This document shows positions 15,887-23,802 of a DNA stretch of 24,273 nucleotides, in pieces. Numbering within the stretch: the stretch's first letter is position 1; each line of letters starts with the position of its first letter. The DNA is taken from contig JAFVZE010000172.1 of the NCBI GenBank assembly GCA_017508315.1, positions 1 through 24,273 on the forward strand. Direction: 5' to 3'. The notes below the pieces were generated by a model. The model saw only the letters and a list, made by a program, of their open reading frames with translations, did no database searches and was not told the DNA's origin. Both the position numbers and the translations under genes were made by a program. The stretch is from Kiritimatiellia bacterium. GTDB taxonomy: Bacteria > Verrucomicrobiota > Kiritimatiellia > RFP12 > UBA1067.

Positions 15887-16600
15887 TCAGAAGTAGCAGT
15901 TGACGAAAGGCAGCACCGGAATCGCGTTGTCGAGAATGATGTTCACCAGACCGATCTGGAAGCCCCAGGGACACTCCTGGGCGATGTTGACAAGAGCGAT
16001 CTGGCAACCGTGAAGTTCCGCCGTGTAGTTGATGATCAAACCGAGCTGGAGACCGTACGCGACCTCGGCATAGTTGCCGAAAATAGCCGCCGTCATACCG
16101 TAGGACTGTTCCTTGGACACCGTCGCAAGACCGGCGACCTGAAGACCGTTGAGGTTGTTCTGGTACGCGCCGAGGAGATTGACGTCAACACCCCAGAAAT
16201 CCGCGGGGCGGTATGCGAGAGAACCGACTTCGACGCCGTAGGTGTCGCCGAAAGCGATATTGCCGCCGGCCGTGGCGCGGATGCCGTAAACATCGGCGGA
16301 AGCCCAGTTGCAGAGCAGCGAAGCCTGCACACCCATGAGATCATCGCGAGTGGCCATCGCCACTCCGCCCACGCCCACGCCGTACATCTTGGGGGCATCG
16401 GAATAGAAAAGATTGCAGTCAAGACCGAAAACATCCCAGCGGGCGCGCCCCCAGGGGAGCTGCAAAGGCGAAGCGATACCGACGGCAACGGGGGTCCAGC
16501 CGACGGCACCGTCGTAAACCTGCTCTTTCTCTTCCGCGAAAGACGGCATCGCGGAGACTATCGACAATGCCACAAAACCGAACTTGAACGTTTTTTTCAT
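15887..16600 (-). CDS. Secreted repeat protein, LA_2272-like surface repeat family
   Basis: A 237-residue protein with a Sec signal (MKKTFKFGFVALSIVSAMPSFA, cleavage likely after residue 22). The rest is a run of short Gly/Asn-rich beta units such as WGVDVNLLGAY, LNGLQVAGLATV, YGLQLGLIINY, LHGCQIALVNIA and WGFQIGLVNII. This is the pattern of the LA_2272/LA_2273 surface-repeat proteins, whose function is unknown; an outer-membrane or periplasmic solenoid is likely. The ATG at 16600 is chosen because AAGGA is 8 bases away; the ATG at 16609 directly abuts AAGGA. It has a strong promoter of its own and probably also drives the parB and M28 genes. Confidence 0.8.
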   Translation of the reverse strand: MKKTFKFGFVALSIVSAMPSFAEEKEQVYDGAVGWTPVAVGIASPLQLPWGRARWDVFGLDCNLFYSDAPKMYGVGVGGVAMATRDDLMGVQASLLCNWASADVYGIRATAGGNIAFGDTYGVEVGSLAYRPADFWGVDVNLLGAYQNNLNGLQVAGLATVSKEQSYGMTAAIFGNYAEVAYGLQLGLIINYTAELHGCQIALVNIAQECPWGFQIGLVNIILDNAIPVLPFVNCYF

Positions 16601-16641
16601 TTTTCTCATTCCTTATTTGAGGTTGAAAATCTTTCGGCGGT

Positions 16642-16670
16642 ATTTTACACTTTCGCGGTTTTTGCGTCAA
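16642..16670 (-). promoter_or_regulatory. Strong sigma70-type promoter for the surface-repeat/parB/M28 genes
   Basis: On the minus strand TTGACG (16670-16665) and TAAAAT (16647-16642) are separated by 17 bases, close to consensus. The -35 and spacer are the last codons of pssA, and its TAA stop is the first half of the -10. Transcription would start near 16635, about 35 bases before the ATG at 16600. Confidence 0.75.
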
Positions 16671-17499
16671 GCGCACCGCCGTTCATCCTGACATACCGCG
16701 CTTTTGCCCTCGCGAAGAAAAAGCACGAAACCGGTACTGTGAGGATGTACAACGCGCCGACGACCCCTATCGTCAACCAGAAATCGGTGACGAGAAACGC
16801 TATCAGCAGCAGCAGTCCCGCAAGCGTATACGGCAAAGCGCGTCTCGGAATATGCACCGACTTGAGCGATATCGTCGGCAGCCGGGACGCCATGAGCGCG
16901 CCGACGAACAACAGCATGAAAATGCCGACATACGGAGGAAGCGTCCATCCGGCGCAGAGCGAGAGCAACGCCGGAGTCAGAACCATCCAGCATCCTCCGG
17001 GCGCGGGAACCCCGGTAAAGAAATTCTTCCAGTACGGCGCGGTCTCCTGCTCGAGCATCGTGTTGAAACGCGCGAGCCGGAAACAGTCGCACATGGCGTA
17101 GAAGAGCGAACAGGCAAGAACGATGCGGATCAGAGTCGGATTTACCGGCGCTCCGTCAATGACGTGCGAAGGGCCGCCGGTGAACCAGAAATACATGAAC
17201 ATCGCCGGCGCGACTCCGAAATTCACGAAATCGGCGAGCGAATCCAGTTCGGCGCCGAGTTTCGATGATGCGTTGAGAAGCCTCGCCACCCTGCCGTCTA
17301 CACCGTCGCAGATGCAGGCCACCAGCAGCGCCCACAGCGCCGGCCAGAACCTGCCCTCCGAAGAAAGCGAGATCGAAGTTATGCCGCAGCAGGCCGCCAG
17401 CGACGTTATGAGATTGGGCAGAATCGCCCGGAGCGGAATGCGCTCCGAACGCTCCGCGCGGAATTTCCTGCGTTTGCCTCTGATGCGAAACCTGCTCAT
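16645..17499 (-). CDS. pssA: CDP-diacylglycerol--serine O-phosphatidyltransferase
   Basis: Makes phosphatidylserine from CDP-diacylglycerol and serine at the inner membrane. The CDP-alcohol phosphotransferase motif is complete: D65, D68, G69, A72, R73, G82, D86 and D90 in CDGVDGRVARLL and KLGAELDSLAD. Several hydrophobic segments follow (FWPALWALLVACIC; LLFVGALMA; LAGLLLLIAFLV; GVVGALYILTV), with a basic N-terminal tail. The 284-residue length fits the membrane-bound PssA type. The ATG overlaps the psd stop as ATGA and has no ribosome site of its own, so translation is coupled to psd. The pair makes phosphatidylethanolamine in two steps. Confidence 0.95.
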   Translation of the reverse strand: MSRFRIRGKRRKFRAERSERIPLRAILPNLITSLAACCGITSISLSSEGRFWPALWALLVACICDGVDGRVARLLNASSKLGAELDSLADFVNFGVAPAMFMYFWFTGGPSHVIDGAPVNPTLIRIVLACSLFYAMCDCFRLARFNTMLEQETAPYWKNFFTGVPAPGGCWMVLTPALLSLCAGWTLPPYVGIFMLLFVGALMASRLPTISLKSVHIPRRALPYTLAGLLLLIAFLVTDFWLTIGVVGALYILTVPVSCFFFARAKARYVRMNGGALDAKTAKV

Positions 17500-18200
17500 G
17501 ACAAATGCCCGAGAACCGTTTCTCCCGCGACCATTATCTGTCCGACGCGCACCTCGGGCCTGACACCCTCCGGAAGATAGACGTCGAGCCGGCTGCCGAA
17601 GCGGATAAGGCCAAAACGCTCTATCCGTTCGAGCTTCTGCCCCTCCTCGACCTGAGGAACGATGCGCCGCGCCACCAGACCGGCTATCTGGGTGACGGCA
17701 TAGACCTCTCCGTTGTCGGCCTTGACGAGGTAATTGCAGCGCTCGTTGTCTTTGGAGGCCTTGTCAAGAGACGCATTGAGGAATTTTCCCCCGATGTATT
17801 CCTTCTTCAGGATTTCTCCGGCGGTGGGGATGCGATTGACATGAACATTGAAGACGCTCATGAAAACCGAAACCCGCCAGTACTTGCGGCCCTTGAACTC
17901 GTCAAGTTCGCCGAAGGAATCGGGCATTTCGCATTCCTGAATGAGACAGACCCTGCCGTCGGCCGGCGAGAGTATCGCCTTGGCGTCATCCGGCTGATAG
18001 CGCTCGGGATCGCGGAAGAACAGGAACACGCCGTAGGCGAGCAGATACAGCGGAATCGTCAGCAGACACAGCCAGCCCTTGGCGAAAACCGAAAAGACGA
18101 CGGCGACCGCCAAGGCGGCAAAGCCGAACTTGAACCCTTCCCGGTTTATGCAGGGGAACAGATAGGCGCTGTTGGAGAAATCTGGCTTCGGTTCGTGCAT
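17496..18200 (-). CDS. psd: Phosphatidylserine decarboxylase proenzyme
   Basis: Turns phosphatidylserine into phosphatidylethanolamine; active after self-cleavage that makes a pyruvoyl group. The cleavage pair is G202-S203 in LIRFGSRLDVYLP, the form typical of the short (archaeal-type) Psd rather than the LGST of E. coli. ILSPADGRV (76-84) and FMSVFNVHVNRIP (113-125) are also family marks. Two hydrophobic N-terminal segments (about 25-41 and 44-62) anchor it. The length of 234 residues fits the short class. A strong AAGGAGGT precedes the ATG, and it begins 21 bases after infC. It is followed by pssA with an ATGA overlap. Confidence 0.96.
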   Translation of the reverse strand: MHEPKPDFSNSAYLFPCINREGFKFGFAALAVAVVFSVFAKGWLCLLTIPLYLLAYGVFLFFRDPERYQPDDAKAILSPADGRVCLIQECEMPDSFGELDEFKGRKYWRVSVFMSVFNVHVNRIPTAGEILKKEYIGGKFLNASLDKASKDNERCNYLVKADNGEVYAVTQIAGLVARRIVPQVEEGQKLERIERFGLIRFGSRLDVYLPEGVRPEVRVGQIMVAGETVLGHLS

Positions 18201-18221
18201 CTCGACCTCCTTGACTTGCGG

Positions 18222-18800
18222 TCAGCTTACCCGGATGTGGATCCCGCCGCCTGCGGGCTGCTGCTTGGCGGACTGGGGCTTCGGCCCGTTCTTGCGAGGC
18301 GGTCCGATGAGCGCACCGTGCACACGCCCGAGCGTTTTCGGCGCCTGCTCGATGAAGCATTCGTCCTTGATCTCCTCGAGCACGCGGTTGATCACGTCCT
18401 CGCCGAGTTCGCGATGGGCGTTCTCGCGGCCGCGGAACTGCAGCGTGAGTTTCACCTTGCATCCGTCCTTGAGGAATCCGCGGATCTGATTGATCTTGTA
18501 GTTGAAATCGTTGGTGTCGGTGCCGGGATGGAACTTGACTTCCTTGACCTTCTGCACCTTCTGGGCTTTGCGCGCCTGTTTGGCCTTGATGGACTCCTCG
18601 TACTTGAACTTTCCGTAGTCCATTATCTTGCAGACGGGCGGCACCGCATTCGGAGTGATCTCGACGAGATCAAGTCCTCTGTCGTCCGCCATGCGCTGCG
18701 CATCGCGCGTCGGCATTACGCCGAGCATATTTCCCTGAGCGTCAAGAACGCGGACCTGCGGAACGCGGATCTTGAAGTTTACACGAGTGAACTGTGCGAT
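18222..18800 (-). CDS. infC: Translation initiation factor IF-3, starting at a non-canonical AUC codon
   Basis: IF-3 keeps 30S subunits free and rejects wrong start codons. The sequence is typical: DLVEITPNAVPPVCKIMDYG (44-63), the lysine-rich linker, KEVKFHPGTDTNDFNYKI and FRGRENAHRELG. Family homology extends upstream to FTRVNFKIRVPQVRVLDAQGN, before the first ATG. In that frame there is no ATG, GTG or TTG between an in-frame TAA and residue 25. An ATC at 18800 lies 6 bases after GAGG (GAGGTGGGTT), so I take it as the start (192 residues). E. coli infC likewise uses AUU and is autoregulated through it. The tail carries about 20 extra residues rich in Pro, Gln and Gly. The following genes are psd and pssA, not the common rpmI-rplT. 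Confidence 0.95.
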   Translation of the reverse strand: MAQFTRVNFKIRVPQVRVLDAQGNMLGVMPTRDAQRMADDRGLDLVEITPNAVPPVCKIMDYGKFKYEESIKAKQARKAQKVQKVKEVKFHPGTDTNDFNYKINQIRGFLKDGCKVKLTLQFRGRENAHRELGEDVINRVLEEIKDECFIEQAPKTLGRVHGALIGPPRKNGPKPQSAKQQPAGGGIHIRVS

Positions 18801-18834
18801 AACCCACCTCTTTTTTGTTGTTTACGATTCCTTA

Positions 18835-18864
18835 ATTTTACCACATATCGTCCTTCTTATGCAA
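18835..18864 (-). promoter_or_regulatory. Sigma70-type promoter for infC-psd-pssA
   Basis: On the minus strand TTGCAT (18864-18859) and TAAAAT (18840-18835) have an 18-base spacer. The start point would be near 18828, giving a leader of roughly 28 bases that holds the GAGGTGG ribosome site (around 18804-18810) and then the AUC start at 18800. Confidence 0.7.
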
Positions 18865-18921
18865 CTGTGCGTCTTTTCATTCCCGTTTCCGCAACGGCGG
18901 CAAAAAGAGCTGTCGCCGTTT

Positions 18922-21234
18922 TCACTTTTCCGATTCCTTCAGTTCCAGAAGCATAACGTCGTCGGGCCCGAGCGTCAGTTCCGAGCATCCGTCTTTCACC
19001 GCGACATTTCCGCCCTTGACGAGTTCCATGACCGATGCGGCGGGAACCTTGAACGAAAGCTTCACGTCCGCCGCCTCTCTGCCGTGGTTGTACAGCGTAA
19101 GATAATTTTTTCCGAACTGCTCGATGACGACGCCTTTGCCCTCGCACGACGCCAGACGGTTCACCGGTCTCCAGCCGGATTCGGAAATGCGGCGGATGAG
19201 CGGCATATACTTCTTCCACAGATCGCGGTCGCGGTTGTGGCGGTCGCCGCCGTCGAAGAAATAATTGCACTGGAAGCCCGGGAAAAGGCCGTAGGCGAGC
19301 GACATCTTCATGAACGCTTCGGTCATTTCGCGGGTGAACTTCGCGTCGTTCGTCATCAGGAAACAATACGACTTGTCGCCTGCGATCGCCCGCCAGAGAA
19401 GCAGCTGCTCCGGCGGATCGGGCCGCCATTTTCCGCCGTCGTTCCAGCCGATCTCGATCCCCACGGCGTCCATGAGCGGCGTGAGATAGCTCCAGTGGTT
19501 GGGAGTGGCGTTCGCGAAAATCATGCGGTTGCGCTCCTTGAGCCGCCGCGAAAGATCCTGGCAGTAATCCCAGACGCTCAGCCCCTTGAACACGACCGGA
19601 CGGTATTCGTCGAGCGAGAACGTAAGCGGCGCCTTCATCGCGGCGAAGTGACCGCGGTCGTAGTCGGCGGCGACCGTGCAGGCGAGCTCCACCGAATCGA
19701 CGTATTCGCCGTCGCGTCCCTTGGGATATTCGTTCGAGCCGTAATTGTTCCGGAAGTCGGTTTCGCTCTGCTTGAGCTTGTATTCCGTCATCTCCCCCTC
19801 GATCCCCGGCGCGGCGTTCATGCTCCAGGCGATGCCGAAGCACCAGGGCTTGTCGAGAATCATTCCCGCCGGACGTCCGAAACGGTCCTTGAACACACTC
19901 GTCGCCCAAGCCTGCGCGTCCGGAAGTCCGCGCTTTAGTTCCTCTTCCGCGAACGCGAGACACTCCGCGTACGAAGGCAGGCCGCCCGATCGGCCCTTGA
20001 GTTTCATCCACCACGTGCACGGCTCCTTGTAGCGGAGCGAAAGAATCTGATGCTCGTCGTCGAATTCGGTATCCCACATGTACTCGTTGAACCGGATGTG
20101 GAAATCGTCCACGTTTCCGCCGGGAATCTTGCTCAACGCCTTGAACGGCACCCAGCTGCCGTGCCGCTTTACGCGGTCGACGAACGAGTCGGGGTACAGC
20201 GTGCGGTATTTCTCGAATGCGCCGCGGAAACCTTCTTCGGCCTTGAAGCCGAAAACGCACAGCGACACGTCGGCGTAATTGCGTTCCGGCGAGGCGAGAC
20301 CGAGATCGTAGGCGATGTACAGGATGCGCAGTTTCGGATTGAGGGCGATGCGGTAATAGGCGGGCTTTTTCGGGTCGATGCCGACGGCGACGCCGCGTCC
20401 GTCGACCGTGACCGCGCCTATCGGCCAGCGCGAATGGGGGCCGCGTCCGCACTGCTCGCCCCAGGTATTGTCATATTCGAGGAGTTTGGAGGAATCGGTC
20501 TCGCGGGATCTGCGCGGATCGTCCCACCACGTGATCCTCCCCTTGGCCGGAAGCGGCACCGCATAGACGAGCGTGATAGCCCGGTCCCGTCCGCTGACAT
20601 CCTCTATGCGTCCGTTGAAGAATCTCGCTCCGTCGCGGTTTTCCGAACTCTGCCTGAAAGCGAGCCCCTTCACCGTCTCGCCGTCGGCGATCCGGGCATA
20701 GCCGCTCTCCGCCTTCACGTCGCGCACGAGAAACGACGCTTTGGCGAGCTTCTTCGACGCGGCGACCGGCACACCGTCGAAGATCGCATTGCCTCCGGGA
20801 TGGAAGAATTCGAATTTCGGCGGTTCGAGCTTTACGCCCTCCGGAGCCGTGTAATAGGCGTAAACGTTGTTCAGCTGCTTCGAACTCAATACCGTAAGCT
20901 TCGCCTCCTGCCGGCCGCCCTTTGAGAAATCCATCGAAGTGCGGTATCCCCAGCCGAAATTGCCGTCGACGTAATTGAGCCTGAGCGTCGTACTCCCGAC
21001 TCCATAGGGGATCGGCTTTTCCGCCGTGCCGGCTATGGTGACCACCATCGGTTCGGGACCGTTGCGGCCGACGGACACGGTTCTGGGATATTGCGCGTCC
21101 GCCGGCGGGACGATGACCGCCGAACGGCGCGAGCGCCATTCCGCCGCCGGAAAGATTTCGCCGGCGCAAACGCCGGCGGTCGTGAGCATCGCCAAAGCGA
21201 CGGCGGCCGATGCGGGATGTTTCCTGTTCCTCAT
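18922..21234 (-). CDS. Large exported glycoside-hydrolase-like protein, family unassigned
   Basis: The ATG at 21234 (770 residues) is chosen because GGAAGGAG precedes it and a Sec signal follows (MRNRKHPASAAVALAMLTTAGVCAG). Upstream in-frame codons overlap the GH109 gene. I read three parts: a beta-sandwich N-terminal region (about 30-330), a probable TIM barrel (about 350-690) and a small C-terminal beta domain (about 690-770; YLTLYNHGREAADVKL and LGPDDVMLLEL). That layout is shared by GH31/GH36/GH97-type enzymes. In the barrel, DGEYVDSVEL (508-517), SLDEY and IEIGWNDGG (593-601) hold acidic residues at likely strand ends. I do not recognise the family. It is the last of three exported glycan genes in a row, 14 bases after GH109, and probably acts on the same glycan. 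Confidence 0.75.
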   Translation of the reverse strand: MRNRKHPASAAVALAMLTTAGVCAGEIFPAAEWRSRRSAVIVPPADAQYPRTVSVGRNGPEPMVVTIAGTAEKPIPYGVGSTTLRLNYVDGNFGWGYRTSMDFSKGGRQEAKLTVLSSKQLNNVYAYYTAPEGVKLEPPKFEFFHPGGNAIFDGVPVAASKKLAKASFLVRDVKAESGYARIADGETVKGLAFRQSSENRDGARFFNGRIEDVSGRDRAITLVYAVPLPAKGRITWWDDPRRSRETDSSKLLEYDNTWGEQCGRGPHSRWPIGAVTVDGRGVAVGIDPKKPAYYRIALNPKLRILYIAYDLGLASPERNYADVSLCVFGFKAEEGFRGAFEKYRTLYPDSFVDRVKRHGSWVPFKALSKIPGGNVDDFHIRFNEYMWDTEFDDEHQILSLRYKEPCTWWMKLKGRSGGLPSYAECLAFAEEELKRGLPDAQAWATSVFKDRFGRPAGMILDKPWCFGIAWSMNAAPGIEGEMTEYKLKQSETDFRNNYGSNEYPKGRDGEYVDSVELACTVAADYDRGHFAAMKAPLTFSLDEYRPVVFKGLSVWDYCQDLSRRLKERNRMIFANATPNHWSYLTPLMDAVGIEIGWNDGGKWRPDPPEQLLLWRAIAGDKSYCFLMTNDAKFTREMTEAFMKMSLAYGLFPGFQCNYFFDGGDRHNRDRDLWKKYMPLIRRISESGWRPVNRLASCEGKGVVIEQFGKNYLTLYNHGREAADVKLSFKVPAASVMELVKGGNVAVKDGCSELTLGPDDVMLLELKESEK

Positions 21235-21248
21235 TCGCTCTCCTTCCG

Positions 21249-22640
21249 TCAGGATATCGGCATCTTTGAAAGATCGATGCCGTCGACCGCGAAAGGTTCC
21301 GCCGTCTTCCACGCGCCACGGGTGAAGTCCGGACATTCTACGGGTCGGCTGCCGGAGCGGACCGAGCGGTCCGTAAGCTCAACGATGGAGCTCCAGGTCG
21401 CAAGATCGTACACATCGGTGTCGAGCGGCAGTCCGTTCTGCAGGCAGTACGCCCAGCGAACGTCCATCATGAAATCCATGCCGCCGTGTCCGCCGACCTT
21501 TTTGGCGAGCTCGCCGGCCGTCTTCCAGAGCGGATGGCGGTATTCCCTGCGCAAAGCCTCGGCCTTCTCGCGGTCGAAATAGCTTTTCGCCCCGCCGTCG
21601 CAGAGTTCCTTCTCGAAACAGATCGAGTATCCGCTTCCTTCGATTCCGCGCATGAGCCCCTTCGTGCCGACTATCTGATTGATCCGGTCGTAGGGGCGCG
21701 CAGTCGCCACGTTGTGCTGCAGCGATATGAGCCGCCCCTTCTTCGTGCGGATAAGCGTGAAGTTAACGTCGCCGCGGTTGAATTTGAGATTTTCAAATTC
21801 CGAGCCTTTAGGTTTCCGCCGCGCCAGACCTTCAAAGCTGGGACTGGCGGAATTCATCGAAACGAGATAGTCAAACGCGTCGCCGCGGTTTATGTTGAGG
21901 CACTTGCAGATCGGCCCGAGCGCGTGCGTCGGATAAAAGTTGCCGTATTTCTCGATCGTATCTTTGAGCCGCCAGCCGATTTTATCGCCGGAAAACTGCA
22001 TCTTGCGCTGATCGTGGATGTAGCCGCCGTCGCACTGGACGATCTCGCCCAAAAGACCAAGACGGACGATGTTGAGCGCCAGCATCTCCATCTCGCCGTA
22101 GCAGCAGTTTTCAAGCATCATGCAGTGGACGCGGTTGCGCTCGCAGGTTTCGACCGTCTCCCAGCATTCCTCGAGCGTGCGTCCGCTCGGCACTTCCGTA
22201 AGCACGTGCATGGCGCGGTTCATGGCATAGACGTTGAGCGGCGTGTGGATGTCGCGCGGGGTGCTGTTATAGAAAACATCGGCGACCCCTTCGTCGGCAA
22301 GACGCCTGTACGCCTCGGCGCCGACATACTCCCCGGCTCCGGGCTTACCCTTTTCGGAAAGGAGCTTCTGCGATTTGGCGACCTTCTCCGCGTCAAGATC
22401 GCAAAGCGCGGTTATCTCCAGCCCGGGGATGAGCACCAGGCGCCGCAGCGCCCAATAGCCGCGGCCGCCGAGCCCTACCATCGCCACGCGGATTCTCGGC
22501 ATCGGCTTTACCGCGAAGCCGGCCATCGAGCCGCCCCCCGTAAGTTTCAAACGCTCTCCCATGCATCCGGCGACCACCGCGGCAGCGCCCATCCAAGCGC
22601 TCCCTTTAAGAAATTCCCGGCGATTCTGCAGATTCTTCAT
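21249..22640 (-). CDS. GH109-type exported glycosidase of the Gfo/Idh/MocA fold (alpha-N-acetylgalactosaminidase-like)
   Basis: GH109 enzymes use bound NAD(H) to cleave sugars such as alpha-GalNAc by transient oxidation. The 463 residues start with a twin-arginine signal (NRREFLKGSAWMGAAAVVAGC; C26 could also be a lipobox cysteine). Then follow the nucleotide-binding VAMVGLGGRG (52-61), TEVPSGRTLEECWE (148-161) and the segments around CMMLENCCYGEMEM and GNFYPTHALGPICKCLNINRGD, which are hallmarks of GH109. Y181 and H239 fall where the family has active-site residues (inferred by motif position). GH109 enzymes are common in Bacteroides, Akkermansia and relatives and act on blood-group and mucin-type glycans. 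It lies 15 bases after the GH20-like gene. Confidence 0.9.
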   Translation of the reverse strand: MKNLQNRREFLKGSAWMGAAAVVAGCMGERLKLTGGGSMAGFAVKPMPRIRVAMVGLGGRGYWALRRLVLIPGLEITALCDLDAEKVAKSQKLLSEKGKPGAGEYVGAEAYRRLADEGVADVFYNSTPRDIHTPLNVYAMNRAMHVLTEVPSGRTLEECWETVETCERNRVHCMMLENCCYGEMEMLALNIVRLGLLGEIVQCDGGYIHDQRKMQFSGDKIGWRLKDTIEKYGNFYPTHALGPICKCLNINRGDAFDYLVSMNSASPSFEGLARRKPKGSEFENLKFNRGDVNFTLIRTKKGRLISLQHNVATARPYDRINQIVGTKGLMRGIEGSGYSICFEKELCDGGAKSYFDREKAEALRREYRHPLWKTAGELAKKVGGHGGMDFMMDVRWAYCLQNGLPLDTDVYDLATWSSIVELTDRSVRSGSRPVECPDFTRGAWKTAEPFAVDGIDLSKMPIS

Positions 22641-22655
22641 GATGTTTCCCCGTCT

Positions 22656-23774
22656 TTACGCATCGCCATATTTCTTGATAAGCCCTTCCGTCAATGTCAA
22701 GAAATTATCGTGTTTCCTGAGAGTTTTCTCCTTGTCGAGGGTAAACTCCCAAGGGGTAAGCAGAAAACCTTTGAGACGCTTGCGGTCGAGCCGGCGCAGG
22801 CAGAAGTCTATCACCTGCTCCATATTCTCGTTGCTGTTCCAGGTGGTTGCGCAGGGCATCTGGTCGTAGCCGGCCTTTTCGAGATCGTAGAAGCCCTTGA
22901 GCTCCGCGGCATGATTCTGTCCCGCCCAGTCCGGACGCTTCGTGCCCGTGGAAAACTTCGGATCGTCGAGCTTCGCTTCTATTTCCTTTACATCCTTCCA
23001 ATAGTACCAGTTGGACTGCATCACGCTCTTGGGGACGTTGTTGTAGTAGTCCGGATAGTTCCAGCCCAGATCGGACCACATCCACGCTCTCGCGCCGCAG
23101 CGCTCGACCGCGGCGGTAATGCGTTTCAGATCATCGAACCAGACATCCTCGCGGCGCGTCAGCGCGTAGCGGAACTTCGTCTGCAGAAGTTCGCCCTCTT
23201 CATCCATGCCGATATGCACGAACCGGGGACGGTCGAAAATTTCGCATACGTCCTTCACGAGATCGGCGACGACCTTGTGGTAGATTTCGGTGGACACCAT
23301 CCGCGCATAATCCTTGAGCCACACGTCGTGGGTGGCGGAGAAATTGAGTTTCGGGATCGGCTCGAGCCCCATGCGCCTGAGCCTGGCAAGTTCCGTGCGC
23401 AGTTTTTCGGGCGTCCAGCTGCCCTTGACCGCAAGTTCCGGATGGCTCGGATAGACGAGCCCTTCGGCGAGATCGATAATGATCATATTCATGCCGATGT
23501 CATGCATGCGCTCGGTGAGGTTGCGCCACACGTTCTCGTCAAAGCGCAGGTAATCCGCAGTGCCGTTGCTGGCGAACTCCTTGAACTTGTCGGCATCGTG
23601 ATCGTTCCACATGTTGCACCCGAGCTGCAGCAGATTCGCCCATATAAGCGGTTCCTTCACTCCGGCGCCGCGCAGAATGTTCGGCGCCGAAAACACGGCG
23701 GACGCCGCCGCGCAACTCTTGATAAAATCCCGTCTCCGGATGAAACCCCGACTCTGAATCATTGAATTTTTCAT
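22656..23774 (-). CDS. Tat-exported TIM-barrel protein, GH20-like (beta-hexosaminidase-type)
   Basis: The ATG at 23774 (372 residues) has AAAGGA 9 bases upstream; in-frame GTG and TTG codons just before it are alternatives. The N-terminus carries RRRDFIKS and a short hydrophobic stretch (CAAASAVFSA), a Tat signal. The body looks like a single TIM barrel: strands MIIIDLAEGLVYP (97-109), EPIPKLNFS, RFVHIGMDEE (184-193), WMWSDLGWNYPDYY (231-244) and FLLTPWEF (337-344). HIGMDEE matches the HxGxDE catalytic motif of GH20 hexosaminidases (D191, E192), but the rest is not a standard GH20. Its partner GH109 gene follows. A periplasmic or surface glycosidase acting on amino sugars is my best guess. 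Confidence 0.78.
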   Translation of the reverse strand: MKNSMIQSRGFIRRRDFIKSCAAASAVFSAPNILRGAGVKEPLIWANLLQLGCNMWNDHDADKFKEFASNGTADYLRFDENVWRNLTERMHDIGMNMIIIDLAEGLVYPSHPELAVKGSWTPEKLRTELARLRRMGLEPIPKLNFSATHDVWLKDYARMVSTEIYHKVVADLVKDVCEIFDRPRFVHIGMDEEGELLQTKFRYALTRREDVWFDDLKRITAAVERCGARAWMWSDLGWNYPDYYNNVPKSVMQSNWYYWKDVKEIEAKLDDPKFSTGTKRPDWAGQNHAAELKGFYDLEKAGYDQMPCATTWNSNENMEQVIDFCLRRLDRKRLKGFLLTPWEFTLDKEKTLRKHDNFLTLTEGLIKKYGDA

Positions 23775-23796
23775 CACAATCAATCCTTTCGTTCTT

Positions 23797-23802
23797 ATTA
23801 TA
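23797..23802 (-). promoter_or_regulatory. Extended -10 promoter for the three-gene glycan cluster
   Basis: The minus strand reads TTTGATATAATAAG: a perfect TATAAT (23802-23797) with an upstream TGa extension. No clear -35 is present at 16-18 bases. The predicted start is about 15 bases before the start codon region, and AAAGGA is the ribosome site. The same hexamer contains the TAA that ends the small broken frame upstream. Confidence 0.6.

Noticed and set aside
18893..18920. Inverted repeat AACGGCG / CGCCGTT just after the 770-residue glycosidase-like gene
   Set aside because: The 7-base stem has a 14-base loop, and on the transcribed minus strand no T-run follows, so it is not a normal intrinsic terminator. 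It may be a weak end-stabilising hairpin.
21486..23765. Plus-strand open frame of 759 codons
   Set aside because: Antisense to the GH109 and GH20-like genes, which have strong family motifs. No promoter or ribosome site was seen on the plus strand, and the composition is that of a shadow frame.
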